This document shows positions 33,772-43,889 of a DNA stretch of 64,000 nt, one piece after another. Each line of letters starts with the position of its first letter. Positions within the stretch are counted from its first letter, which is position 1. The position numbers and the translations under genes are program-made. A model generated the notes under the pieces. The model ran no database searches, was not told the origin of the DNA, and was given only the letters and a program-made list of their open reading frames with translations. The stretch spans positions 62,001 through 126,000 of the forward strand of contig SNVD02003345.1 of assembly GCA_013180625.2 (NCBI GenBank), read 5' to 3'. The DNA is from Boswellia sacra. Lineage: Eukaryota > Streptophyta > Magnoliopsida > Sapindales > Burseraceae.

Positions 33772-34702
33772 ACTTTTGTGAGTAAGGATTAGGATTTGAC
33801 CTTTGGAAAGTGTTTAAAACGTTGGTTTGCTCATGGAGATTTTTCCTAAAGGTAGGCACAATTGGGCAATCATCCGTAGGATGATCACTAGAATTACAAG
33901 TTTGACAGACAGTTTCTTGCATAGACCACATTTCTAAGTCCTCGACTTTCCTAGCTAGGGATGTAAATTTAACATGTAGATCATGATTCTCCTTAAAGTT
34001 ATATATGCCTCTACTAGACGTTCTTGGTACCTCATAAGTGCCAACATTGTTCCAATTTTGGGCATTTTTCGCTAGTAAGTCTAGGAAATCTATGGCTTCA
34101 TCAGGGTCTTTATTTTCAAATTGTCCATTACACATTAATTCTACCATTTGCCTAACTTGATGTGTAAGACCTTCATAGAAAATTAAAACTAGTCTCCATG
34201 TTTCCAAACCATGGTGAGGACAAGTATTAAGCAATGCTTTATACCTATCCCAACATTGGTAAAAGGTCTCTCCCTGTTTTTGAGTGAAATTGATGATTTG
34301 CCCTTTGACAGAATTTGTTCTATAGGGAGGAAAGAATTTTTTCAAAAATTGTTGTTGCATTTCATCCCATGAACTAATGGATCCTGACCTAAGATTTTGT
34401 AACCATGTTTTAGCTTTATCTTTTAAAGAAAAAGGAAAAAGTTTTAATCTAAAGATGTTTATGCTACAATTTAGGTCACAATAGATACTGCAAAAATCTT
34501 TAAATTCTCTCAAATGCAAAAATGGGTTTTCAACATCTAGGCCATGAAAGTGGGGTAAGAATTGAATGAAATCCGATTCATGGTTGAAATATTTTGCATC
34601 ATGACGGAAGACTATGCATGATTGTGCATGAGTTCTTATGTAATCCATTAATGTCCTTGGTTGGGTATAAGCATGTTTTCCAAAGAAGATGAGTGGCAAC
34701 AA
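33743..34702 (-). CDS. gag: Ath-1 gag (capsid and zinc knuckle)
   Basis: A 319-codon intact frame on the minus strand. The capsid (Retrotrans_gag) region covers about residues 40-200, with FHGLDVENPFLHLREF, LKLFPFSLKDKAKTWL and ISSWDEMQQQFLKKFFP. A helix-rich part follows, and a zinc knuckle CQTCNSSDHPTDDC (CX2CX4HX4C) lies at about residues 265-278. It assembles the virus-like particle and packages RNA. The frame ends after a one-base slip (FGWKKSLEF, then stop) where Ath-2 and the next ORF show that gag should continue. The start at 34702 is the first Met in frame but need not be the true start. This is the least damaged gag in the window. Confidence 0.85.
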   Translation of the reverse strand: MLPLIFFGKHAYTQPRTLMDYIRTHAQSCIVFRHDAKYFNHESDFIQFLPHFHGLDVENPFLHLREFKDFCSIYCDLNCSINIFRLKLFPFSLKDKAKTWLQNLRSGSISSWDEMQQQFLKKFFPPYRTNSVKGQIINFTQKQGETFYQCWDRYKALLNTCPHHGLETWRLVLIFYEGLTHQVRQMVELMCNGQFENKDPDEAIDFLDLLAKNAQNWNNVGTYEVPRTSSRGIYNFKENHDLHVKFTSLARKVEDLEMWSMQETVCQTCNSSDHPTDDCPIVPTFRKNLHEQTNVLNTFQRSNPNPYSQKFGWKKSLEF

Positions 34703-34859
34703 ACAATTCTACCAACTAATGCAAAGAGAAAGAAAAGATGAGCACATGCAAGAAAAATAAAAATAGAAATGGGGAGAGAAAAGAGAAACACATACAAGAA
34801 AAATAAAAATAGAAATAAGAAAAGAGAATACTTACAATTTTGCACGCTAATTTTTACCT

Positions 34860-34877
34860 TCCCCGGCAACGGCGCCA
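34860..34877 (-). promoter_or_regulatory. Ath-1 primer binding site (tRNA-Asp type)
   Basis: On the minus strand TGGCGCCGTTGCCGGGGA lies six bases after the LTR end. This is the PBS expected for Athila elements, complementary to tRNA-Asp, and it is intact. Confidence 0.85.
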
Positions 34878-34883
34878 AAAACT

Positions 34884-36387
34884 TGACACATCCGAAAAAA
34901 GATTGTCTCCCAAGTATAGGAGTGTCGAAGTAATAATCTCGGTGAGACCGAGGCCGATCCACGAGGAAGGGGATTTTAGCGTTACAAATTATAAGATAAG
35001 CAAATATGATATGAATAATTCAAAGAAATGACAAGATAATATCAATAAATATGTAAGATGGTAGGCGGTATTACCGACCATTCAAATATAAAACAAAAAG
35101 CAAGGGAGGTAAAACCATCCATAGAAATAGGTGGTATAACCAACCATAGTAAATTAAAGAACAAGTTCATAAGGTGGTAGAACCTACCATAGTAAATAAA
35201 ATAAAAAGTTCATAAACAATAGAAAAAATAAAATACAAGAGGAATTAACACAATAACAATGAAGGCTAAGGTTAGGGGATCCGCCCTTGATATTTCAAAT
35301 AACGATAATTAACCCATTTTAGTTATATGAATTATATTTGTTTCATTACCAATATTTATACCACTTCTTGTAAATGGGTTCAAGCATCCAATGTGCCAAT
35401 CACCATATGTCTACAGCAAATCAAGGTTCCTAACTAGACTTGTGTCGGTAAAGAAGAACCATACGATGTCTAGAAAGGATCCAAGCATTTGATGTGCCAA
35501 GGATTGTCGACAATGGATCAAGACCTCCACTTTACAAGTGGTGTCAAGATTGATTAAGAAAAGAAATATAAATCATATAAAATAAATAACAAAAGATTAT
35601 GATTATTAAGTACATACCTAAGGGTTGGATAATCTTTATTCTCATATCAAGGGTTTCACCCTTTCACCTTAGCAAGAGAGAAATTAGAAAGACATAATAG
35701 AAGAAAGAAAATAAATTATAAGAGAAGGGAAATTCATTAATAACATAAACACACAAAACACAATACAAGATCCTAGCCAAAGCCAAAATGTTCCAGCCAA
35801 GGCCAAGATGCCCTAATGGGTCACAAGGCACCTCTATTTATAGATACATCCAGGGGCAAACTTGTCAAATTACAAGGGCATAATTGTCAAATATTAGTTG
35901 TAATATCTTTGACAATCGGGATCATTAGCACCGACTGTTGACCATCAATTTTGACATTGAAATGTTGAGAATTTTAATCACATGTCTTCATGAAAGTTGT
36001 AGATATTTCTCTCAGCTTTCTAGAACATATTGATTTGCACAATTTGGATACGTATTTTGAGAGATACGGTCCAAAATACTGAGGCCTGGTCAGACTGGGC
36101 CGAGACTGTAGATGGGTTCACTTCAAGCCCAATTTTGGTCCACTAAGAGCCCGAATTTGATGATCCTTGTGAAATGCAATCTTGTAGACAATTAAATCAG
36201 CTTTCCAAAACATTAAGAATTGTACCATTCTGATCTATAATAGAGAGTTATGCCCATTTTACCGAACCTGTAACAAAACCAAAATTAAGAGGAATTAATT
36301 CCAAAGATGCAATGCTACAAATATGTTTAAGTTGAGGAATTTAATGACACTATTAATGCAATATGATGAACTAAATTTTCTTATTAA
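34884..36387 (-). repeat. Ath-1 5' LTR
   Basis: Full LTR except for the first ~24 bases of U3. The end next to the PBS is TGACACATCC on the plus strand. The minus-strand TATA motif CTATAAATA is at 35835-35843. The outer end stops at TTCTTATTAA and joins directly to the next LTR. Confidence 0.85.
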
Positions 36388-37930
36388 TGACACATCCTGA
36401 AAATAGGATTGCCTCCACGAGTATAGGAGTGTCGAAGTAATCAAAACCAGTGAGACCTGGGGTTGATCCACGAGGAAGTGGAATTTAAGCGTTTACAAAT
36501 TATAAGCTAAACAAATGTGACATGGATGACAAAGAGGTGACATGATGAATATCAACATATTTGTATGTAGATGTGAGGTTGCGTCCCTGGGTATACCGAC
36601 CCATTCAAATATAAAACAAAAAGCCCAACGAGGGTAAAACCATCCATGGAAATAGGGTATAACAACCATAATAAATTATTAACGAACAATTTCAAAGGTT
36701 GGTAGAATTTTCCTACCATAGTAAAATAAAAAGTTCATAAACAATAGAATAATTAAAATACAAGAGGAATTAACACAATAACAATGAAGGCTAAGGTTAG
36801 GGGATCCGCCCTTGATATTTCAAATAAGGATAATTAACCCATTTTAGTTATATGAATTATATTTGTTTCATTACCAATATTTATACCACTTCTTGTAAAT
36901 GGGTTCAAGCATCCAATGTGCCAATCACCATATGTCTACAACAAATCAAGTTCCTAACTAGATTCGTGTCGGTAAGGAAGACCATACACATCATTAGAAA
37001 GGATCCAAGCATTTGATGTGCCAAGGATTGTCGACAATGGATCAAGACCTCCACTTTACGAGTGGTGTCAAGATGGATTAAGAAATTAAATATAAATCAT
37101 ATTGAATAAACATTATAAGATTAAGATTATTAAGCACATATTAAGGGTTAGAGAATCCTTATTCTCATATCAAGGGTTTCACCCTTTCACCTTAGCAAAA
37201 GAGAAATTAGAAGAACATTATAATAGAAAGAAAATAAAATGTAAGAAAAAGGAAATTCATTAATAACATAAACACACAAAACATAATACACGACCCTAGC
37301 AAAGCAAAATGTTCCAGCCAAGCGCTCAACGATGCCCGAAGGGTCACAAGGCAACTCTATTATAGATACATCCAGGGGCAAAACTTTTCAAATTACCCAA
37401 GTGCATAATTGTCGAATATTTGTTGTAAATATACTTTGACAATTTGGATCAAGCACGACTTGGACCATCAATTTGACATCGAAATGTTGGCAATCTAATC
37501 TATATGTCTCAGTGAAAGTTGTAGATATTTCCTTCAGCTTTCTAGAACTATTGATTTGCACAATTTGGATACGTATTTTGAGAGATAGCTCTCCAATATG
37601 AGGCTTGGTCAGACTGGGCCGAGACTATAGATGGGTTCATTTCAAGCCCAATTTTGGTCCACTAAGAGCCCGAATTTGATGATGCTTGTGAAATGCAATC
37701 TTGTAGAAAATTGAATCAGCTTTCCAAAACATTAATAATTGCATGATTCTGATCTATAAATAGAGAGTTATTCCTATTTTACCAAACCTGTAACAAAACC
37801 AAAATAGAGAGGATTTAATTCCAAAGATGCATATGCTACAAATATGCTTAAGTTGAGGAATTTAATGAAACTATTAATGCAATATGATGAACTAAACTCT
37901 TATTAAACATGCATATTTAAGTGTTCATCA
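36388..37930 (-). repeat. Ath-2 3' LTR, indel-rich
   Basis: Homologous to the other Ath LTRs, with ends TGACACATCC and TTCATCA intact. It has far more small indels and substitutions than the 46428-47959 partner (for example around 36570-36720 and 37310-37600). The TATA motif has lost one base (CTATAATAG near 37358). The damage may be real or residual assembly error. Confidence 0.85.
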
Positions 37931-39286
37931 CACCCCCCAACTAGCTTATTGCTAGTCCCTGGCAATTAAAGCGTTATTATTTAGAAGTGATTTATAAATT
38001 TTACATCTAAGGTGGTCATTATTGCACTCTCTTTGATTTTATCCAAATAAACAAACTCTCAACTGATATTTTTTTTTTAAATGACTCATGTACACTTCAA
38101 TCAATATATCCACAAACCTTCTTTTGTGCTCAGTCAACACATGACTATGGGGTTATTAGAAAGAAGCCATATCGGTTCTAATATTTGTTAAGGCTAACAA
38201 CCTTAGGTAGGGGGCATTTATTCATTTTACATATATATATATTTTTTCTTCTTTTCTTTCTTTTTTTTTTTTTTTTTGTTTGAAGGAATGCATCTTTAAC
38301 CCACGTAGCGAGCCTTAGGCTAATGACTCCCAGACCAGTTGGCCTTAGGGCATTAGGTGTTAAGACACCCCTTCGAGCTTAACGACTCGGGTTGCCGATG
38401 CTTTATTTTTGCTTAGAAACTTGTGATAGTGCAATGTTCATTCCCATTAAGCTTTCTCCCTCTAATCCATGTAGCGAGCTTTGGGGCCAATAGCTCACAA
38501 ACCAGTTGGTATTAGGGTATTAGGTGTTGAGGCACCCCTCGGGCTTAATTGCTCGAATTAAGGAGGCTACGAGACCAAACTTATCCACAATTGCTTTCTC
38601 TTTTTTTTTTCACTTTTTTTTTTCTTTTTTTTTTTTAAACTTTCCCTTTCCTTTGTGTTGTTATCCTAAACAAAACAAAAGAACTCAAATATTACAACAT
38701 TTCATTTTGCCTACCCACAATCATGTATCAAGGTATGTGTGTGTGTGTGAAGAAAGGTTCATGAATACTTGCTTAATGAGCACATAAGCACACAATTTAT
38801 TAAATGATAAGGTTGTGAGAGTTCATAGATTTGAATGATTCAAAGTGAAATGAATAAGACCTCCTTGTTATAAAATTCAAAAATCAAGACTAAATAATAT
38901 CAAATACGTCTTCAAAAATGCAAAAATAAAATGACAAATTGGTTAGAATGGGTTTCAAGAGTTCAAACTGGTCCTCCATACTCTGCCATTCCTGACCCAG
39001 AATGCGTCTTAAGAGGATTTGAACTCCTTACACCGCACTCTGAATCTAATTAGTAACTCGCTTCTTTTTTTTTTTTTTTTTTTGCAAGAAAAAATAAAAT
39101 TTCAAGACACACTTATGTCTACTATCCTTCCCCCCGAACCAAATGAAACATTGTCCTCAATGTTTAAATGCAGAGAGATAAAGTATAGGAGACATTACCT
39201 GAAGCTTCTGTTATTCAAGAAAGATGACCTGAAAGACTCGTAAAATAACATGCTAAAAATAAAATAAAATAAAAGACAAAAAAATT
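37931..39286 (-). other. Ath-2 PPT and 3' noncoding region
   Basis: Starts with the PPT complement CACCCCCCA (37931-37939). It contains the same duplicated cassette as Ath-1, at about 38297-38402 and 38463-38568, and long T runs. No ORF. It is colinear with 31072-32410 of Ath-1 up to the LOG junction. Confidence 0.7.
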
Positions 39287-39298
39287 ACAAACGGAGAT

Positions 39299-39934
39299 TC
39301 AGATCCAATTTGCACTTTTTGTTTTGCCCTCCTGCCCAATTAATTTGAGTACTAGCTGAGTCAGGTTCATACTCAACTTCTTGTAATTTGTCAAGTAACT
39401 CACCAGCAGAAGTGGCAGAAACAAGGATCTTTCTCGCTGAATGAGGGATAAAATTTTGTTCACAGCTGCATCAACAAAACTTATCAAAGGATCAAAGAAC
39501 TTTTTGACATTCAACAAACCTATGGGTTTTTGATGGAGATTCAGTTGGGCCCAAGAGGCAATTTGAAAGATTTCTTCAAGAGTACCAAAGCCACCTGGTA
39601 AAGCAATAAAAGCATCTGAATTGATGAGCATATGTGCCATGCGTTCATGCATAGAGGAGACTTGCATCTCTGTCCCAACCGTTTTTCCAACGATGCTTTC
39701 TATAGCCAACGCTTTAGGAATAATTCCTAAAACTTGACTACCTCTTACATATGCAGCTGTTGACACGCAACCCATTAACCCGAGGCTACCTCCCCCATAA
39801 ACCACATTAATCTTTCTTTCAGCTAGTAGCCTACCAAGATAATTTGCTACTTCTACAAACTCCTCACTTTTACCCGGTCGAGATCCACAGAATACACATA
39901 TCCTTTGGATTGGACGTTTTGAAGTTCCCTCCAT
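39299..39934 (-). pseudogene. LOG: LOG-family cytokinin-activating enzyme copy in Ath-2
   Basis: A 211-codon intronless frame. LOG enzymes are cytosolic phosphoribohydrolases that release free cytokinin bases from cytokinin riboside 5'-monophosphates. The N-terminal Rossmann-like part is intact: ICVFCGSRPGKSEEFVEVAN, YGGGSLGLMG (about residues 46-55) and GIIPKAL. The signature PGGFGTLEE (residues 113-121) is preserved, including the catalytic Glu. The upstream helix reads MHERMAHM, where the family usually has R-K, so the Lys is replaced by Met while the Arg stays. After residue ~163 a one-base loss shifts the frame. The normal C-terminal helix (SARKILVSA, ELLDKLQE) is visible in the next frame and runs to a stop near 39286. 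Plant LOG genes have several introns, so this copy was retroposed or captured as RNA. It lies sense to the element, between the accessory ORF and the 3' noncoding region. Confidence 0.85.
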
Positions 39935-40242
39935 GTCTATGCAACTCTCTAACTATGTGTGAAGAGGAGAACAAGTGATGCGGTATTTATGGAGTGCAAA
40001 AAGATATGCTAATGATGACATCTAAATAGGTAGCTCGGTTGCTTGTTGAAAAATTTGACACGAATGCATAAAAATTCAAAAAGATGATGAAATAAGACAC
40101 TATAAGTCAAACAAATTCAAAAAATGACAACTGATAGGCATTAAAGTTCAAAAATGACGGCACGCATGCATATGTACAGGTAGTTGTGACTGTGGCTCAC
40201 ATCTTCCTCTGGTTTTACGTCCAGAAACGACTTAAACACCTT
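39935..40242 (-). other. Upstream part of the LOG insert
   Basis: About 210 bp upstream of the LOG ATG (to about 40148) has no counterpart in Ath-1, so it came with the LOG copy or was added later. It is AT-rich and ends with three similar words (ATTCAAAAAGATGA, ATTCAAAAAATGAC, GTTCAAAAATGACG). From about 40150 the sequence again matches Ath-1 (32425 onward). Confidence 0.6.
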
Positions 40243-40791
40243 CTATGAGTTGGGGATATGCTTCCCATCTAGTTTTCTTATAAACTGGCAAACAGGGTCG
40301 TTTTGAGTCAGATTCCCAAGACTATAGCGTTCCAGCTCATCTTGGAATTGTGTCCACAATTTAAAAATTTCACGTTGCACAAGTCCACAAGAATGCGTCT
40401 CAAGAGTCATTCGGATGTCATCCAAAGACTCCTTACTCAGTCCATTCTTGATGAACTGTATTTTATCCTCTCGATTATTAGACAAATATCACAAGGAGCG
40501 GCAACGCTGGTTACAAGTCCATCTTGCACATTTGGGACAAACTTGTAACCTTTTCGCTCTTCGCTTTTTGGCGTAAGAGCTTTTTTCCATACCTGGCAAG
40601 TGAGAAAAAAGATTATCTGAAAATTCATGAGAAAATCGAACCTTGGCTTCAATTAATCATCTTAAATCAGCAGGAATACCCTTGTGCATCAACATCCTTA
40701 GTCTTTCTACGCGAGCTTTGTAAATTTTAAGCAAATCATTTTGAGGAAGAGAGGGAAAATGTTTGTGCAATTTTGAGAGAATGGTATCCAT
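40243..40791 (-). pseudogene. Cys-rich accessory ORF downstream of pol
   Basis: A single reading frame of 182 codons from ATG 40791 to the stop at 40243, broken only by two in-frame TGA codons (40657-40659 and 40489-40491) and no frameshift. The N-terminal part is helical (MDTILSKLHKHFPSLPQND). The middle is basic (KKRRAKRL) followed by a cysteine cluster CPKCARWTCNQRC (about residues 87-99), which looks like a zinc-binding motif. The C-terminal part is amphipathic (EIFKLWTQFQDELERY). It starts about 130 bp after the integrase end. Function unknown; I do not recognise a named family. The last ~75 bp are also kept in Ath-1 (32520-32594). Confidence 0.6.
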
Positions 40792-40918
40792 GTGAATAAA
40801 ATGACAGAGAAGAAAAGAAAATGGATGCAAAGTGAGCAACAGTTTTTAGGGAACTGAAAAACCGACTTTAAAAGCCACGGAGTACCGTATCCGCCACTTG
40901 ACCGGGAAAAGTCAATCC

Positions 40919-43889
40919 TTAAAAAGGATCGATTAAAGCAATGGACTCTTCGTTTTGGTCAAAATTTTCAAAGAATGGTTTTAACCGTTGTCCATTAACT
41001 TTAAACACATTACCATTCTTTCTCAATTTCAACTGCTCCATGAGGAAAAACATTTTTAACAATGAAAGGCCCAGTCCAACGAGACTGAAGTTTACCAGGA
41101 AACAAATGCAATCTTGAATCATACAAAAGAACTTTTTGTGAAGGTTCAAAAGATTTTCTAACAATGGCTTTGTCATGAAAAACCTTCATTTTTTCTTTGT
41201 AGATTTTAGAATTTTCATAAGCCTCATTCCTGATTTCTTCAAGTTCACTCAGTTGGAGTTTTCGTAACTTGCAAGCATCATTCAAGTTTGTGTTAAATGT
41301 TTTAATGGCCCAATAAGCTTTATGTTCAATTTCCACTGGCAAGTGACAAGGTTTTCCATAAACTAATCTATAAGGAGACATTCCCAATGATGTTTTGAAA
41401 GCAGTTCGGTAAGCCCAAAGTGCATCATTAAGTCTTAAAGACAAATCTTTACGATTTGGGTTAACCGTTTTTTCTAAGATCTGTTTTATCTCCCTATTAG
41501 CTAATTCAACTTGTCCACTTGTTTGTGGGTGATAAGGTGTAGAAATTTTATGGGTTATTCCATATTTCTTCATTAAAGTTTCAAATGGTTTGTTACAAAA
41601 ATGTGTACCCCCATCACTAATAATGGCTCGAGGAATTCCAAATCTACTTAAGATATTCTCCTTCAAGAATTTGACAACTGTTTTGTGATCATTGTTTCGA
41701 CATGGAATTGCCTCGACCCATTTTGAAACATAGTCTACTGCAACAAGGATGTACACAAAACCAAATGATGGTGGAAAGGGTCCCATAAAATCAATACCCC
41801 AACAGTCAAAGATTTCAACAACAAGAATGGGATTCAAAGGCATCATGTTTCTTTTTGAAATGGATCCCAATTTTTGACAATTTTCACACGTTTTGCAAAA
41901 TGCATGTGCATCTTTAAATAAGGTGGGCCAATAAAATCCACATTGCAAGATTTAGCAGCTGTTTTTCTAGATGAAAAATGTCCTCCACATGCTTCAGAAT
42001 GACAAAAGTTAATGACACTACTTACCTCATTGTCGGGTATGCATCTTCTCATTATTTGGTCTGGACAATATTTGAACAGATATGGGTCATCCCAGTAAAA
42101 ATTTTTCACCTCGGTTAAAAATTTTCTTTTGTCTTGAGCATTCCAATGAGGTGGCATTTTCCCTGTTGCAAGAAAATTTACAATGTTAGCAAACCAAGGT
42201 ACAGTAGCAACAGAAAATAAAAATTCATCAGGAAAAGAATCATTGATAGGTGAAGTTTCAATTAATGTCTCTGTCGTTAGTCTTGAAAGATGATCAGCAA
42301 CGACATTTTCGGCTCCTTTCTTATCCTTTATTGTGATGTTGAATTCTTGGAGCAATAAGATCCACCGTATCAATCTAGGTTTTGCATCCTGTTTAGTCAT
42401 TAAATATCTCACAGCTGCATGGTCAGTGTAAACAATTGTTGGAGAGCCAATTAAATAAGATCGAAATTTGTCCAATGCAAATACTACTGCAAGTAGTTCT
42501 TTCTCAGTTGTTGTGTAATTCATTTGTGCATCATTTAAAGTCCTACTTGCATAGTATATTACATAAGGCTTACCTTCTTTTCTTTGTCCTAAGACAGCAC
42601 CAACGGCATAGTCACTTGCATCACACATCAGTTCAAAAGGCAAGGACCAATCAGGAGATTGCATAATTGGAGCAGTTGTTAAAAGTCCAATTAATGTATC
42701 AAAGGCATTTTGACATTCTTGAGTCCATTCAAAGGAAGTATCTTTTATTAAGAGGTTACAAAGAGGTTTAGATATAGCACTGAAATTTCTTATGAACCTC
42801 CTATAAAATCCAGCATGCCCTAAGAATGAACGAACCTCTTTAACTGTTTTTGGTGGAGGCAAATGGGAAATTAATTCCACTTTTGCTTTATCCACTTCAA
42901 TTCCTTTAGAAGACACCACATGACCTAAAACAATTCCTGAAGTGACAATATAATGACATTTTTCCCAATTCAAAATAAGACCTTTTTCTACACACCTTTT
43001 AGGACTTTTTCTAAATTTTCAAGACAATTATCAAAAGAGTTTCCAAAGACAGTTAAATCATCCATGAAAACTTTAAACAATGCTCAACCATATCACTGAA
43101 AATGCTTAACATGCATCTTTGAAAAGTGGCTGGGGCATTACAAAGTCCAAAAGGCATTCTCCTAAATGCAAACGTGCCGAAGGGGCACGTGAATGTGGTC
43201 TTTTCTTGGTCTTCAAGTGCAATGGGAATTTGGTAATAGCCTGAGTATCCATTAAGAAAGCAGTAGTAGGAGTGCCCTGCTACTATTTCAAGAATTTGGT
43301 CAAGAAATGGTAAGGAAAAATGGTCTTTTCTAGTGACAGCATTTAATTTTCTATAATCAATACACATCCTCCAACTAGATGAGACACGAGTTGGCAATAA
43401 TTCACCATTTTCATTTTTAACTATTGTAATGCCAGATTTCTTAGGTACTACTTGTGTAGGGCTTACCCACTTACTATCAGAAATAGGATAGATAATTCCC
43501 ACATCAAGTAGTTTAAGAACTTCAGCCATAATGACCTCTTTCATGTGTGGATTTAATCTCCTTTGAGGTTGTTGAGATGTTTTGGCATTTTCCTCTAAAT
43601 GTATTCTATGTGTGCAAATTAAAAGGTTAATGCCTTTTATATCTTTTAAAGTCCACCCAATTGAATTTTTATACCTTTTAAGCACTTCTATCAACTTACC
43701 TTGTTGCTCGCATGTGAGGGATGAAGAAATTACCACCGGATATGTCTGATTCTCCCCAAGATAAGCATATTTCAGTCCTTCAGGTAAGGGCTTCAATTCT
43801 AACTTGGGAGCTTCATCTTCCTTGCTTTCATTCATTTGCCCCAATTCTTCAAATCTTGATTTTGAGCCTGTTTCCATCACCTGTGTCAC
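40919..43889 (-). pseudogene. pol: Ath-2 pol: RT, RNase H, integrase
   Basis: RT occupies 43889-43053 ([37 protein letters not shown]). A one-base slip just before the catalytic FMDD box (about 43065) breaks the frame. RNase H follows (42973 onward: [41 protein letters not shown]). Integrase begins with an HHCC finger ([12 protein letters not shown] ... CKTCENCQ), with a second slip near 41945. The D-D-E core is intact: [16 protein letters not shown] and [14 protein letters not shown] third slip near 41040 separates the last ~40 residues (NGQRLKPFFENF, ending at 40919). Three single-base slips and otherwise good conservation suggest recent decay or residual sequence error. Confidence 0.9.

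Larger units (their letters stand above)
29573..36387 (-). mobile_element. Ath-1: gag-only Athila-like retrotransposon
   Basis: A minus-strand element of 6.8 kb. Its 3' LTR (29573-31071) lacks the last ~40 bp at the copia junction. Its 5' LTR (34884-36387) lacks the first ~24 bp at the junction with Ath-2. Between them are a PBS, gag, a gag-derived ORF with a hydrophobic tail, and a 3' noncoding region, but no RT, RNase H or integrase. The two LTRs are very similar by eye, so it is recent. Compared with Ath-2 it has lost pol and most of the accessory ORF and never carried the LOG insert. It fits the gag-bearing non-autonomous (TR-GAG-like) class. Confidence 0.8.

Noticed and set aside
34860..34877. 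tRNA-complementary sequences as tRNA fragments
   Set aside because: These and the sites at 6226, 22392, 22851 and 46404 directly follow LTR ends and are primer binding sites.
39299..39934. A functional stand-alone LOG gene
   Set aside because: It has no introns, lies inside an LTR element, has a frameshifted C-terminus and has lost the conserved Lys; kept as a captured or retroposed copy.
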